From Apoderus coryli (taxonomy: Eukaryota > Arthropoda > Insecta > Coleoptera > Attelabidae): a stretch of DNA of 64,000 nt. The translations under genes and the position numbers were made by a program. The notes beneath the pieces were generated by a model that was not told the DNA's origin, searched no databases, and saw only the letters and a list, made by a program, of their open reading frames with translations. Below, one piece after another: positions 1 through 9,900 of this stretch (position 1 is its first letter; every line of letters starts with the position of its first letter). The stretch spans positions 12,318,182-12,382,181 of the forward strand of contig OU452207.1 of assembly GCA_911728435.2 (NCBI GenBank), given 5' to 3'.

Positions 1-2103
1 CCTAGTGTCGCCAAAGTTTGGAATAGGTTCCCGAAAGGGAAGTGCAACCGTGTAACGACCTGTTTCGTCACGAAAAGAATTTTGAGAATAATGTTGCTCA
101 CAAGCGGCATCATCAGGGGCGACACATTTAACAGCGGGGACATTTTCAAGTTCCCAAAAACTTTTGAGCGTGTTGTCCAAGTTACTGAGATCTGACGAAC
201 AAAAAAATGTATTTATTTGGGAGGGTAGATGTGTCGAAAGTTTTCCTATCAAAATCCAACCAAAAATTGTATTCAAAGCGTAGGGTTGTGAAGAATCACC
301 ACAAATTTTTCCATTAAGTAAGATTTGGGGAAATAGCTCGGCACCAATTAATACATCTATAGAGCTTGGAACTTCAAAACTAGGATCTGCTAGATTTAAG
401 TTTGAAATGTGAGACCAAGACCTACTATCAAGTTTCTGAGGAGGCAAATATGTGCAAATTTTTGATAATACAAAGGCGTCAAAGGCGAACCGAGGATATT
501 GCTTATTTACTGGGCGTATTGTACATGTAACACCCCCTAGCGAAGTAGAGGATCTCATTTCACCCACACCATTAACAGCAATATTAGTAGGAGAAATGAC
601 CAATCCTAATCTATGAGCGCATTTCTGTGTTATAAAACTAACTTCAGAACCACTATCTATTATAATGCGACACTTTTCATAAGTGCCTCGAGAATTAACA
701 ATTTCCACAATTGCTGTTGAGAGCAAAACCGATGAACATCTATTGTTACCAGTAGGCGAGATATGTGGAGTTGCGTGAAGCGTTGTAACCGTATGACCTT
801 GACTAGTTGAAGGTATGTTTTCAACTGGGGTACTATTTTGCGGTGAAGGTCTATTTACGTTAGAAGTGATATGATCATCAAAATGTAGCAAAGTGTGATG
901 CCTCTGTTTGCAAACCTTGCAACTATCTTTCGATTTACAATTCTTGCATGAATGTCTTGAACCAAAGCAATTTATACACAAATTTCGCTGCTTAATAAAG
1001 CTAAAACGATCGCGGGTAGATTTTTTATGAAAATCAGGGCATTCATATATTCTATGTGAGTTTGAGCAAAAGGGACAAAGTGGTACCGATTGAGTATTTG
1101 CAAAAAATGAAGAGGACGAGTGACGTTGTTTATCGATAGTAAATTTAGAGAAGTTGGGTTTACCATTTGGCTTTCTAGATAGGCTATGCGATTGCGAAGC
1201 TTCAACACTATCTAATGCATTACAGCGACGAGTAATAAATTTCACAAGTGTTTCAAAAGACGGTATATAATCTTTATCATTAGTTGAAATTTCAAATTCA
1301 AATTTGGAAATAGTATCATCATCTAAGCGATTAAGTATCATATGGTAAAGTAAAAAATCCCATTCCCCAATAGGAAAATCTAAACAGTCAAAAGCGGCAA
1401 TATTTTCTTCAAAAATTTCGACCAACGTACGTAAATCATCCGCGCTTGGATTTGGTTTTAATTTAGAACAACTATCTAAATTTTTATAATACGAATTTGC
1501 AATCATACGTTTATTCTGATAATTTTTAGTTAAAGAAGCATAAGCTTGAGCATAATTTTCATCGGTTAAAGCTTTTCTACTAACAAGCTTCAACGCAGAA
1601 CCAGTTAATGAGTTTCTTAAATGAGTAAACTTCTCGATATTAGAAAGAGTTGGATTGTTATGTACCAAAGAATCGAAAATATCAATAAAAGTTTTATAAT
1701 CGGTATAGAGACCCGAAAATTTAGGAATATCGACTTGTGGCAATTTAATATGTCGAAGATTTGATTCCCCTGCAGGCTCCGGCGGCAAAACAACAGTCTG
1801 TTTAACAAAAAGTCTGTCATAAATCGACTCGATTTCTGCACAATCAATCACAAATTGATTTCTAATATTTTTATGCAACTCTAAATCAGGATTTTCAGTA
1901 GTGGCCAATAACGCTATCAATGAGGAATTATTTTTAACAAAATCGTCATGAATTACAGCAACTCGTTTGTAAAGAACTTTAAAAATTGATCGTGCAGCCT
2001 CATCTTCAACCGCAGTAAAAGCTCTAGTTTTAATTTCAGCAAGTTCATAAACGTCGGCATCACGTAATGCTAGATGTTGTTTGATTTTATTTGTGTTCGA
2101 CAT
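1..2103 (-). CDS. BEL/Pao retrotransposon gag-pol polyprotein, N-terminal part
   Basis: One uninterrupted minus-strand frame of 701 codons starts at the ATG at 2103 and runs off the left edge. The first 300 or so residues are a BEL/Pao-type Gag (DUF1759-like). They are followed by Cys/His knuckles near residues 340-400, of the types CPFCSNSHRIYEC, CINCFGSRHSC and CKVCKQRHH. A retroviral-type aspartic protease follows, with active site IIDSGSEVSFI near residue 483 and the family's DVLIGAELF motif further on. Reverse transcriptase, RNase H and integrase would lie outside the window. In this superfamily Gag packages the RNA and the protease matures the polyprotein. No stop or frameshift was found in the visible part, so the copy may be young. 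It is a minus-strand gene behind its own LTR (2444-2957). Confidence 0.93.
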   Translation of the reverse strand, partial: MSNTNKIKQHLALRDADVYELAEIKTRAFTAVEDEAARSIFKVLYKRVAVIHDDFVKNNSSLIALLATTENPDLELHKNIRNQFVIDCAEIESIYDRLFVKQTVVLPPEPAGESNLRHIKLPQVDIPKFSGLYTDYKTFIDIFDSLVHNNPTLSNIEKFTHLRNSLTGSALKLVSRKALTDENYAQAYASLTKNYQNKRMIANSYYKNLDSCSKLKPNPSADDLRTLVEIFEENIAAFDCLDFPIGEWDFLLYHMILNRLDDDTISKFEFEISTNDKDYIPSFETLVKFITRRCNALDSVEASQSHSLSRKPNGKPNFSKFTIDKQRHSSSSFFANTQSVPLCPFCSNSHRIYECPDFHKKSTRDRFSFIKQRNLCINCFGSRHSCKNCKSKDSCKVCKQRHHTLLHFDDHITSNVNRPSPQNSTPVENIPSTSQGHTVTTLHATPHISPTGNNRCSSVLLSTAIVEIVNSRGTYEKCRIIIDSGSEVSFITQKCAHRLGLVISPTNIAVNGVGEMRSSTSLGGVTCTIRPVNKQYPRFAFDAFVLSKICTYLPPQKLDSRSWSHISNLNLADPSFEVPSSIDVLIGAELFPQILLNGKICGDSSQPYALNTIFGWILIGKLSTHLPSQINTFFCSSDLSNLDNTLKSFWELENVPAVKCVAPDDAACEQHYSQNSFRDETGRYTVALPFREPIPNFGDTR

Positions 2104-2443
2104 GTCAATAATTAACTGAAAACGAAAATCGAAATACTAAGTATTTTAAACACGGTAACAGAATACTGTATTAAAAAAAATATTCAAAACAAAAACGAAA
2201 TATAAAGTGCGAGAGTTCAGTTCTAAACCAATTCAACGAAACAAAACAAAAAAAAAACTGTAAAACTTTGTTCGGACTTGCGATAAACAGAGACCTTGAA
2301 AATATATTTTAAATTTAAACTATATGCGCGAAATATGAAATTTAATATTTTAATAAATTACTATTTGAATTCAAAAAAACAACAAAATTTAGCGTATTTT
2401 ATGCAACAAATGAGCTATATAATCCGGCTCGAAGGACCAAAAA
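2104..2443 (-). promoter_or_regulatory. BEL/Pao untranslated leader with primer-binding site
   Basis: This is the AT-rich leader between the LTR and the gag start. Directly after the LTR end, on the minus strand at 2424-2442, lies TTTTGGTCCTTCGAGCCGG. It begins TGG, as expected for the complement of a tRNA 3' CCA end, and it resembles leader sequences known from BEL/Pao elements. The primer tRNA was not identified. Confidence 0.6.
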
Positions 2444-2957
2444 TGTTTGAGTAAAAGCGAAATGAACAAGTTAGTGAAACCTTGGCAGCAATATCAAAAT
2501 AATGGCCTCTTACCTTCTTGTCTTCAGCAGGGTAGATGATAAGAGCCGGCTCTGCTTATCCAATTCAACAGCAACCACCAAGATGTCACAAGCGGTCAGT
2601 CAATAACAATACCAAATTGCACAATCACAACAACACTTAGCATGTATCAAATTATTGTTCTTAAAGGGAGCGAAAATGTTAACTTCTGCTACTACCACTC
2701 ATATTCATCTACAAGAGGCCGAACGAAAACATACCACTGCCAAGTATACAAAGCAAAAAAAAACAACAACAGATAAATATTTCTCATTTAAACATTAACT
2801 ATGCGTGTGTAGGTAAATTTGCACTAATATACGCTAAATTGCAAATACGAGGGGAATTCGAGAAATGCGTAAGTTAGCTACCAACAATTATAATAAAAAT
2901 ATTAAGAATTACAATCATATGTTAGAAAATATATGTACATTGGTACGTCACGGAACA
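2444..2957 (-). repeat. 5' LTR of the BEL/Pao element
   Basis: On the minus strand the stretch begins TGTTCCG (2957 downward), ends CTCAAACA (2444), and is followed at once by the primer-binding site. The outer border is set independently: the coding exon at 2958-3112 is read up to this point and then breaks. The 514 bp carry the element's promoter, but no core signal could be singled out. The second LTR is outside the window, so identity between LTRs and the target duplication cannot be scored. Confidence 0.7.
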
Positions 2958-3112
2958 TCTTGATCTCCTAAATGAACGCCAAAATAGGCAAGATAAGCTC
3001 TTTTCACAAAGTCAGAAATCCTTTTTCTGCTCTCTTTCAAAGTGTATTCACCACACACATAACAAAAAACATCGGGATGATTTGCACAGGTACGTCTGCT
3101 TGTGGATGCCAT
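2958..3112 (-). pseudogene. Start of a short Cys-containing protein, cut by the BEL LTR
   Basis: From the ATG at 3112 the minus strand encodes 52 residues beginning MASTSRRTCANHPDVFCYVC, with later motifs SDFVKRAYLAYFGV and LGDQD. The frame then enters the LTR, adds two residues and stops at 2948-2950. The C-x2-C pair and the SDFVKxAYLAYF segment match an N-terminal region seen in many uncharacterised arthropod proteins, some of them tied to repeats. The function is unknown. The insertion must destroy this copy unless the rest lies beyond the BEL element, left of the window. It may be a host gene or part of another repeat. Confidence 0.6.
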
Positions 3113-3666
3113 TGTTTCAGTTTAGTGTCTTGATACTACAAAACGACCAAAATTTACACGAAATGATAGCACAACTTTACTTGGGAAAACTCAGTAATAT
3201 ACTAAATCAAGTACAGCCAAGCAGGTATAGAAGGATCGGGTCATAGGCAATTACAGGTATAAAAGTAAGTAAGAGCATTGTATTGAGTAGTTCCTAGTAT
3301 AGGAACATTGGGTCAGGGACAATTCCAGGTATCCATTTGGCTAATTAGATTCTGGGAAATTCCTATTTTGACGATTAAGTACATATTTATCTCTTTATTT
3401 GTTGTCCTTTATCAGAAAAAAATATATCATTTAACCTGTAACGTGTATCTCAAAAACTAGAGCTGATAGAAAAAATCTGGTGGCATTTTTGGAATCAGCA
3501 CATTAAAAACATCTAAAATCAGATGTTAGATTTCTGGCACCAAATTTTTTTTTTCATTTTGTTGGCCTGTGTTATTATTAAATCGTAAGGCAAATTATCA
3601 TAAAAGTAATGATAATCGGCCCCCATACTTAATTTTAATTGTTGGAGGTGACGGTATTTTTCTGCT
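3113..3666. other. No recognised gene
   Basis: AT-rich DNA with a TATAAAAG string near 3257 and similar short phrases (GGGTCA, ATAGG) repeated at about 3235 and 3310. No frame, element end or RNA gene could be supported. Confidence 0.4.
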
Positions 3667-4100
3667 TTAATTCAGTCGTTTTTTGTGCAGTTGCGGTAAA
3701 GTGCCAACACTGGTTGCTTTAATATTATCTAAATTTATTCGAATTGGTAAAGGTTGCCAAGATTCAATCAATTGATTGAGTTTAAAAACTACACCGATAT
3801 TAGTGTATTGTAAAGCCTTAATGTCATTTACCATATTTTTAAAGAAATTGTGGGTAAGGTACTCAACTTTGTAAAGTTTCTTTTGACAAGCTTTTGTGCA
3901 AATATAGACATAGTCAGCAGGGATATTGATTTTTGTAATACGTATTTGCCGCTCAATAACCGAATGTACACTGTCGACCTCCATTTGACTATGCCCTTTG
4001 TGTAGATAATTGTTACACTTTTATCCATCGCCAAGTTTAATAAGCCGTTTGACAGTGTTACATTACGGTTTTGGTAACCACACCCATAAACCAATATTCA
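3667..4100 (-). pseudogene. Degenerate DNA transposase, C-terminal part (DNCGGQNKN-type, Sola-like)
   Basis: Two overlapping minus-strand frames (4094-3828 and 3984-3667) look like one protein broken by a frameshift near 3980. The motifs YGCGYQNRN, then GxSQMEVDSVHSVIE, then a basic stretch and ESWQPLPIRIN parallel the intact transposase at 10436-12358, where DNCGGQNKN is followed by SGHTYLPCDRDFALIEKH. The similarity is distant, so this is a second lineage of the same transposase family and not a copy of that element. The N-terminal half is missing and no terminal repeats were found. Confidence 0.5.
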
Positions 4101-4138
4101 TGTTTTTCCGATCTTCCAAAAAATGTACAATAATGAAA

Positions 4139-4283
4139 TTAAACATCATAATTTTTAGGAAAATAAGTGTTTTTCGAAACTTACCTATACTCGCTCTGTT
4201 GGCGTAAGCCTAAATACGATGAGTTAGAAGTATTAAATTGACTAAGTGGTGTTAAACTATATTCACTATCACTGTTTTTCATT
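4139..4283 (-). mobile_element. Gypsy-type retrotransposon fragment (pol/env border)
   Basis: About 145 bp closely match 50600-50745, the integrase end and env splice region of the large Gypsy element. The shared part includes the minus-strand splice-donor string GGTAAGTTTCGAAAAACA. Similarity stops at both ends, so only a fragment is present. It shows that a related Gypsy copy once lay here. Confidence 0.6.
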
Positions 4284-5200
4284 ATATAAATAGCTTTGAT
4301 ACCTTCGAAATTAGCGAAATAATTTAATAATAATAATTTGTCAATTTGGTTTAATGGTATTGTCGGCGTTGCTATGGTGATCTTTTATAACCGATTCTAC
4401 TTTTGTTATTACCAAGAAATTTAGCCGTGCGTTTTTAAATCGTTGCCCAGCAACTAGTGGGAAATAAAAAACAGCATTACAATGTACTACATTTTCAAAT
4501 TATGATTGTACATATAATAAAGGCATTAAAAGACAGTCGTAGAAAAACACAATATTATGCCTGAAGCATTTCTATTTTCCTCGAGATGGCTTCTTTCACA
4601 TTAATCTTGCAATTCAGAGAATCACGAAGCCCTGAGTCTCCCTTAGCTGGAAGTCTTATTCTTATTTACATATATGCAGTTTATTTATATATTTATTTTA
4701 CACAATTATTAAATCCAATGTTTTTTTTTTCTATTGCAGTTCAACGCCCTACAGATTCCGGAATGTGAATTATTATAGAATAAAAGGAGTACGTAGCATA
4801 ATTTGAATTACAAGTCTGGAGCGAATCGAATTATGTGCTTTGTAATGTAATTGTGATAACATGTTTACCAGAATGTTATTAAATAGACGTTAATGAAAAA
4901 AAAAAAAAAATCCAAATTTCTGCTGCTAATAAATTGTATTTTGGTTTTTGTAGTTTTTTTTTAATAGGAATTGGTTCAAAACAATTTGGACATGGATTGG
5001 TTTCATACGTCTGTTGTTACACAATTATGGAGGAAGTAATATTTTCTTAAATAAATGTTGCAGGTTTTGTGAAAACTTACAATATTGTTTACGTCTAAAA
5101 TGTGTGAAACCTGATTTCAAGATTTGTGTCTATTGTTTAATGGATTTTTTCGTATGTGAGATGACTGCGGCGAAAAGTTAAGAAAAATATTTCGCGGTCT
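4284..5200. other. No recognised gene; A-run and CAGTCGTAGAAAAA box
   Basis: Non-coding AT-rich sequence. It carries the box CAGTCGTAGAAAAA at about 4537, also found at the ends of the hairpin elements at 50589 and 54705. A run of 14 A follows at about 4896, preceded by a possible tail region of a retrocopied sequence. Nothing else could be supported. The tandem array begins at the right edge. Confidence 0.4.
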
Positions 5201-6087
5201 TGTTTGCGTATATGTACAGATTTTAATTTGTGTGTTGGGGTAATCTCACTCTAATTATAAAGGGGATGCTATGTTTTCGCTGTGAAGCGACCGACTACAA
5301 TTTTGGTTTGCGTTTGATGGAATGGGAAAGTGGAAAAGTGGCTTTGGATTTTCTGTTATGATTTGAAACACTGAAGTCTACAAATATCTAAAAGAAGTTT
5401 TCTGCAATAATTTCATTGTTTTATGCTCTACTTAAAAAATTACCTTTTATCCGTTATGGTAAGATTAATATAGTTGGTCAAAATACTGAATTGCTAATAG
5501 CAACTGACAACAGCGACGGTAACAAAAAATTGATTTCATGTAAATTTGGTTCTATATTAAAAGTATGGCTGTCACTGAATATTTAAATTTGTTTCTTAAT
5601 ATGTCGTTTGAGATAATTTTATGGGAGTTCAACTTGTTGAATTGGAATGCTTAAGATTTTAAAATTATTGTAATATCGGGTAATCTTTGTTTGTGTTTTT
5701 ATCTCTTTGCTTTCAGTTTGATCGTTGTTTAATGGGAATATGGAAAATGTGGCTTATGTTCGGTTTTGTTTCCTGACGTGAAACTCTAAAGTAAAATAAA
5801 AATATATACAAATATTACCTAAGAGAACTTTTCTGCAACAATTTCAATGTTTATGCAGGGGTCACGCTATATATTTTTAGATACAAGAAAACTACAAGTT
5901 TATGTGCAAAGTAATCTAACAATTTAAATGCTTTATATTCTACAATATTCTAAAAGTTACCGGTGGCAAAAAAATGGATTTCATATAAAAATTGATTGTA
6001 ACAATATTTGATTTTATTCGAGAAGATTTTGCTGGAGTAACTTGTGTAAATAAAATGCCGATGCTTGTAAAGTAAAAAATAATGTAA

Positions 6088-6398
6088 CTATAGAATTTGC
6101 TGAAACCTATTCCTGCGCATAGCATTCATTACAAGCGCATTTTGCAAGTCTTCATCAGTGCTCCATAATGTTCTAGCGCGGCTATGTTAATAATATCCCG
6201 TAACAAGTAGTCTTGAAATGAAAACTTAAGTTCATCGACTGTTATATTGGGATTTGGTTTACCGAGAAAAATTGCATACTTCTGAGATTCGTCGCAAATA
6301 CGCTGCAGTAAGTGATTATCAAAAAACTTTTTAAGTTGTTCGTGAGGTGTAAGGTCTTTACAAACTTCATAGTTCGGTGGCGGATATATCGGAATCAA
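6088..6398 (-). pseudogene. piggyBac transposase fragment, array unit 1
   Basis: The minus-strand frame has a motif order typical of the piggyBac transposase N-terminal region (DDE_Tnp_1_7): NYEVCKDLTPHEQLKKFFDN, then ICDESQKYA and ITVDELKF. After EHYG the frame is lost. The next frame continues WSTDEDLQNALVMNAMRRNR and ends with a stop at 6088, so a single-base loss in the codon before the Trp of the usual YWSTDED motif explains the break. The catalytic aspartates, which lie downstream in the family, are absent. A true ATG is not obvious, so this is likely an internal exon fossil. Nearly the same sequence recurs in every array unit. Confidence 0.8.
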
Positions 6399-7544
6399 AG
6401 ATGAACAATTCTGCCGTCATTAGCAAGAACGCCGTATCTACAGAGAAGTTAAAATGGGGTAAAACTTAATTTTAGTTTAATAGATTAGCTGTTGGTAAAC
6501 ATTTTTTCAAAGTGTGGTTTTCTTGCTTTATATATTATAAACTCAAATAATCCTACCTAACACAAAAAAGGTCGAAAAAATGATGAATGATTCTAAGCAT
6601 CAAATAAATAAATTACATCTACCTGCTTAGAACAAACGCAGTACTACTTTGTTTGCGTATATATACAGATTTTAATTTGTGTGTTGGGGTAATCTTACTC
6701 TAATTATAAAGTGGATGCTATGTTTTTGCTGTGAAGCGACCGACTACAATTTTGGTTTGCGTTTGATGGAATGGAAAAGTGGCTTAAATTTGGATTTTCT
6801 GTTATGATTTGAACCACTCAAGTCTACAAATAAATATTATCTAAAAGAAGTTTTCTGCAATAATTTCATTGTTTTATGCTCTACTTAAAAAATTACCTTT
6901 TATCCGTTATGGTAAGATTAATGTTGGTCAAAATACTGAATTCCTAATAGCAACTGACAACAGCGACGGTGACAAAAAATTGATTTCATATAAATTTGGT
7001 TCTATATTAAAAGTATGGCTGTCACTGAATATTTAAATTTGTTTCTTAATATGTCGTTTGAGATAATTTTATGGGAGTTCAACTTGTTGAATTGGAATGC
7101 TTAAGATTTGAAAATTATTGTAATATCGGGTAATCTTGGTTTGTATTTTTTCTGTTTGGTTGCAGATTGATCGTTGTTTAATGGGAATATGGAAAATGTG
7201 GCTTATGTTCAGTTTTGTTTCATTATTTGAAACTCTAAAGTAAAATAAAAATATATATACAAATATTACCTAAGAGAAGTTTTCTGCAACAATTTCAATG
7301 TTTATGCAGGGGTCACGCTATATATTTTTAGATACACGAAAACTACAAGTTGTTTATGTGCAAAGTAATCTGTAACAATTTAAATGTTTTATATTCTACA
7401 ATATTCTAAAAGTTACCGGTGGCAAAAAAAATGGATTTCATATAAAAATCGATTGTAACAATATTTGATTTTATTCGAGAAGATTTTGCTGGAGTAACTT
7501 GTGTAAATAAAATGCCGATGCTTGTAAAGTAAAAAATAATGGAA

Positions 7545-7815
7545 CTATAGAATTTGCTGAAACCTATTCCTGCGCATAGCATTCATTACAAGCGCATTTT
7601 GCAAGTCTTCATCAGTGCTCCATAATGTTCTAGCGCGGTTATGTTAGTTATATCCCATAACAAGTAGTATTGAAATGAAAACTTAAGTTCATCGACTGTT
7701 ATATTGGGATTTGGTTTACCGAGAAAAATTGCATACTTCTGAGATTCGTCGCAAATACGCTGCAGTAAGTGATTATCAATAAACTTTTTAAATTGTTCGT
7801 GAGATGTAAGGTCTT
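7545..7815 (-). pseudogene. piggyBac transposase fragment, array unit 2 (5' deleted)
   Basis: This is the same fragment as at 6088-6398, with the same frameshift. About 60 bp are deleted at the right end, removing the NYEVCK part: the text runs from GTAAGGTCTTTA straight into GCAAGAACGCCG. Its base differences match the B-type unit seen again at 30622-30911. Confidence 0.75.
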
Positions 7816-9300
7816 TAGCAAGAACGCCGTATCTACAGATAAGTTAAAATGGGGTAAAACTTAATTTTAGTTTAATAGATTAGCTGTTGGTAAACATTTT
7901 TTCAAAGTGTGTTTTTTTTTGCTTTATATATTATAAACTCAAATAATCCTACCTAACACAAAAAAGGTCAAAAAAATTATATCATTATTCTAAGCATCAA
8001 ATAAATTACATCTACCTGCTTAGAACAAACGCAGTGCTGCTTTGTTTGCGTATATATACCGATTTTAATTTGTGTGTTGGGGTAATCTTACTCTAATTAT
8101 AAAGTGGATGCTATGTTTTTGCTGTGAATGGACCGACTACAATCTTGGTTTGCGTTTGATGGAATGGGAAAGTGGCTTAAATTTGGATTTTCTGTTATGA
8201 TTTGAAACACTGAAGTCTACAAATATTTTCTAAAAGAAGTTTTCTGTAGTAATTTCATTGTTTTATGCTCTACTTAAAAAATTACCTTTTATCCGTTATG
8301 GTAAGATTAATATAGTTGGTCAAAATACTGAATTACTAATAGCAAGTGACAACAGCCACGGTGACAAAAAATTGATTTCATGTAAATTTGGTTCTATATT
8401 AAAAGTATGGCTGTAACTGAATATTTAAATTTGTTTTTTAATATGTCGTTTGAGAAAATTTTATGGGATTTCAAGTTGTTGAACTGGAATGCTTAAGATT
8501 TTAAAATTATTGTAATATCGGGTAATCTTGGTTTGTATTTTTATCTGTTTGGTTTCACTTTGATCTTTGTTTAATGGGATATGGAAAATGTTGCTTATGT
8601 TCGGTTTTGTTTCATGATTTGAAACTCTAAAGTAAAATAAAAATATATATACAAATATTACTTAAGAGAAGTTTTCTGTAACAATTTCAATGTTTTATGC
8701 GAGGGTCACGCACGCTATATATTTTTTAGATACAAGAAATCTGTAACAATTTAAATGTTTTATATTCTACTAAAAAAAGTTACCTATTCGTTTTGTTAAG
8801 AATAATACGTTGGTCAAAATATTGTGTTATTAAAAGTAACTAACAACAGCAACGCAAACAAAAAAAATGGATTTCATATAAAATTTGGCTCTATCTGAAT
8901 ATTTGATTTTATTCCTCCTGCCGATGTGTTTGAGAAAATTTTACCGGAGTAATTTGTTTTAATAAATGGCTTAAATTGGGGTTTGTTTCATGATTTGAAA
9001 CTAAAGTAAAAATAAATATACAAATATTACCTAAGAGAAATTTTCTGTAATAATTTAAATGTGTTATGCGGGGGTCACGCTATATATTTTTAGATATAAG
9101 AAAACTACAAGTTGTTTATGTTCAAAGTAATCTGTAACAATTTAAATGTTTTATATTCTACTAAAAAAGTTACCGGTGGCAAAGAAATGGATTTCATATA
9201 AAATTTGATTGTAACAATATTTGATTTTATTCGAGAAGATTTTGCTGGAGTAACTTGTGTAAATAAAATGCCGATGCTTGTAAAGTAAAAAATAATGGAA

Positions 9301-9611
9301 CTATAGAATTTGCTGAAACCTATTCCTGCGCATAGCCTTTATTACAAGCGCATTTTGCAAGTCTTCATCAGTGCTTCATAATGTCCTAGCGCCGCTATTT
9401 TAATTCTATCCCGTAACAAGTAGTATTGAAATGAAAACTTAAGTTCATCGACTGTTACATTGGGATTTGGTTTACCGAGAAAAATTGCATACTTCTGAGA
9501 TTCGTCGCAAATACACTGCAGTAAGTGATTATCAAAAAACTTTTTAAATTGTTCGTGAGATGTAAGGTCTTTACAAACTTCATAGTTCGGTGGCGGAAAT
9601 ATCGGAATCAA
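9301..9611 (-). pseudogene. piggyBac transposase fragment, array unit 3
   Basis: Same fragment and same frameshift. It differs from the A-type copies at several residues, for instance SHEQF for PHEQL and QCICD for QRICD. It belongs to the longest unit, where an extra sub-unit (about 8690-9190) has been added. Confidence 0.75.
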
Positions 9612-9900
9612 AGATGAACAATTCTGCCGTCATTAGCGAGAACGCCGTATCTACTGAGAAGTTAAAATGGGGTAAAACTTAATTTTGGTTTAATAGATTA
9701 GCTGTTGGTAAACATTTTTTCAAAGTGTGGTATAAACTCAAATAATCCTACCTAACACAAAAAAGGTCGAAAAAATGATGAATGATTCTAAGCATCAAAT
9801 AAATAAATTACATCTACCTGCTTAGAACAAACGCAGTACTACTTTGTTTGCGTATATATACAGATTTTAATTTGTGTGTTGGGGTAATCTTACTCTAATT

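Noticed and set aside
972..1847. Two minus-strand frames of 78 and 76 codons within the BEL gag
   Set aside because: They are in a different frame from the continuous gag-pol reading frame that spans the region.
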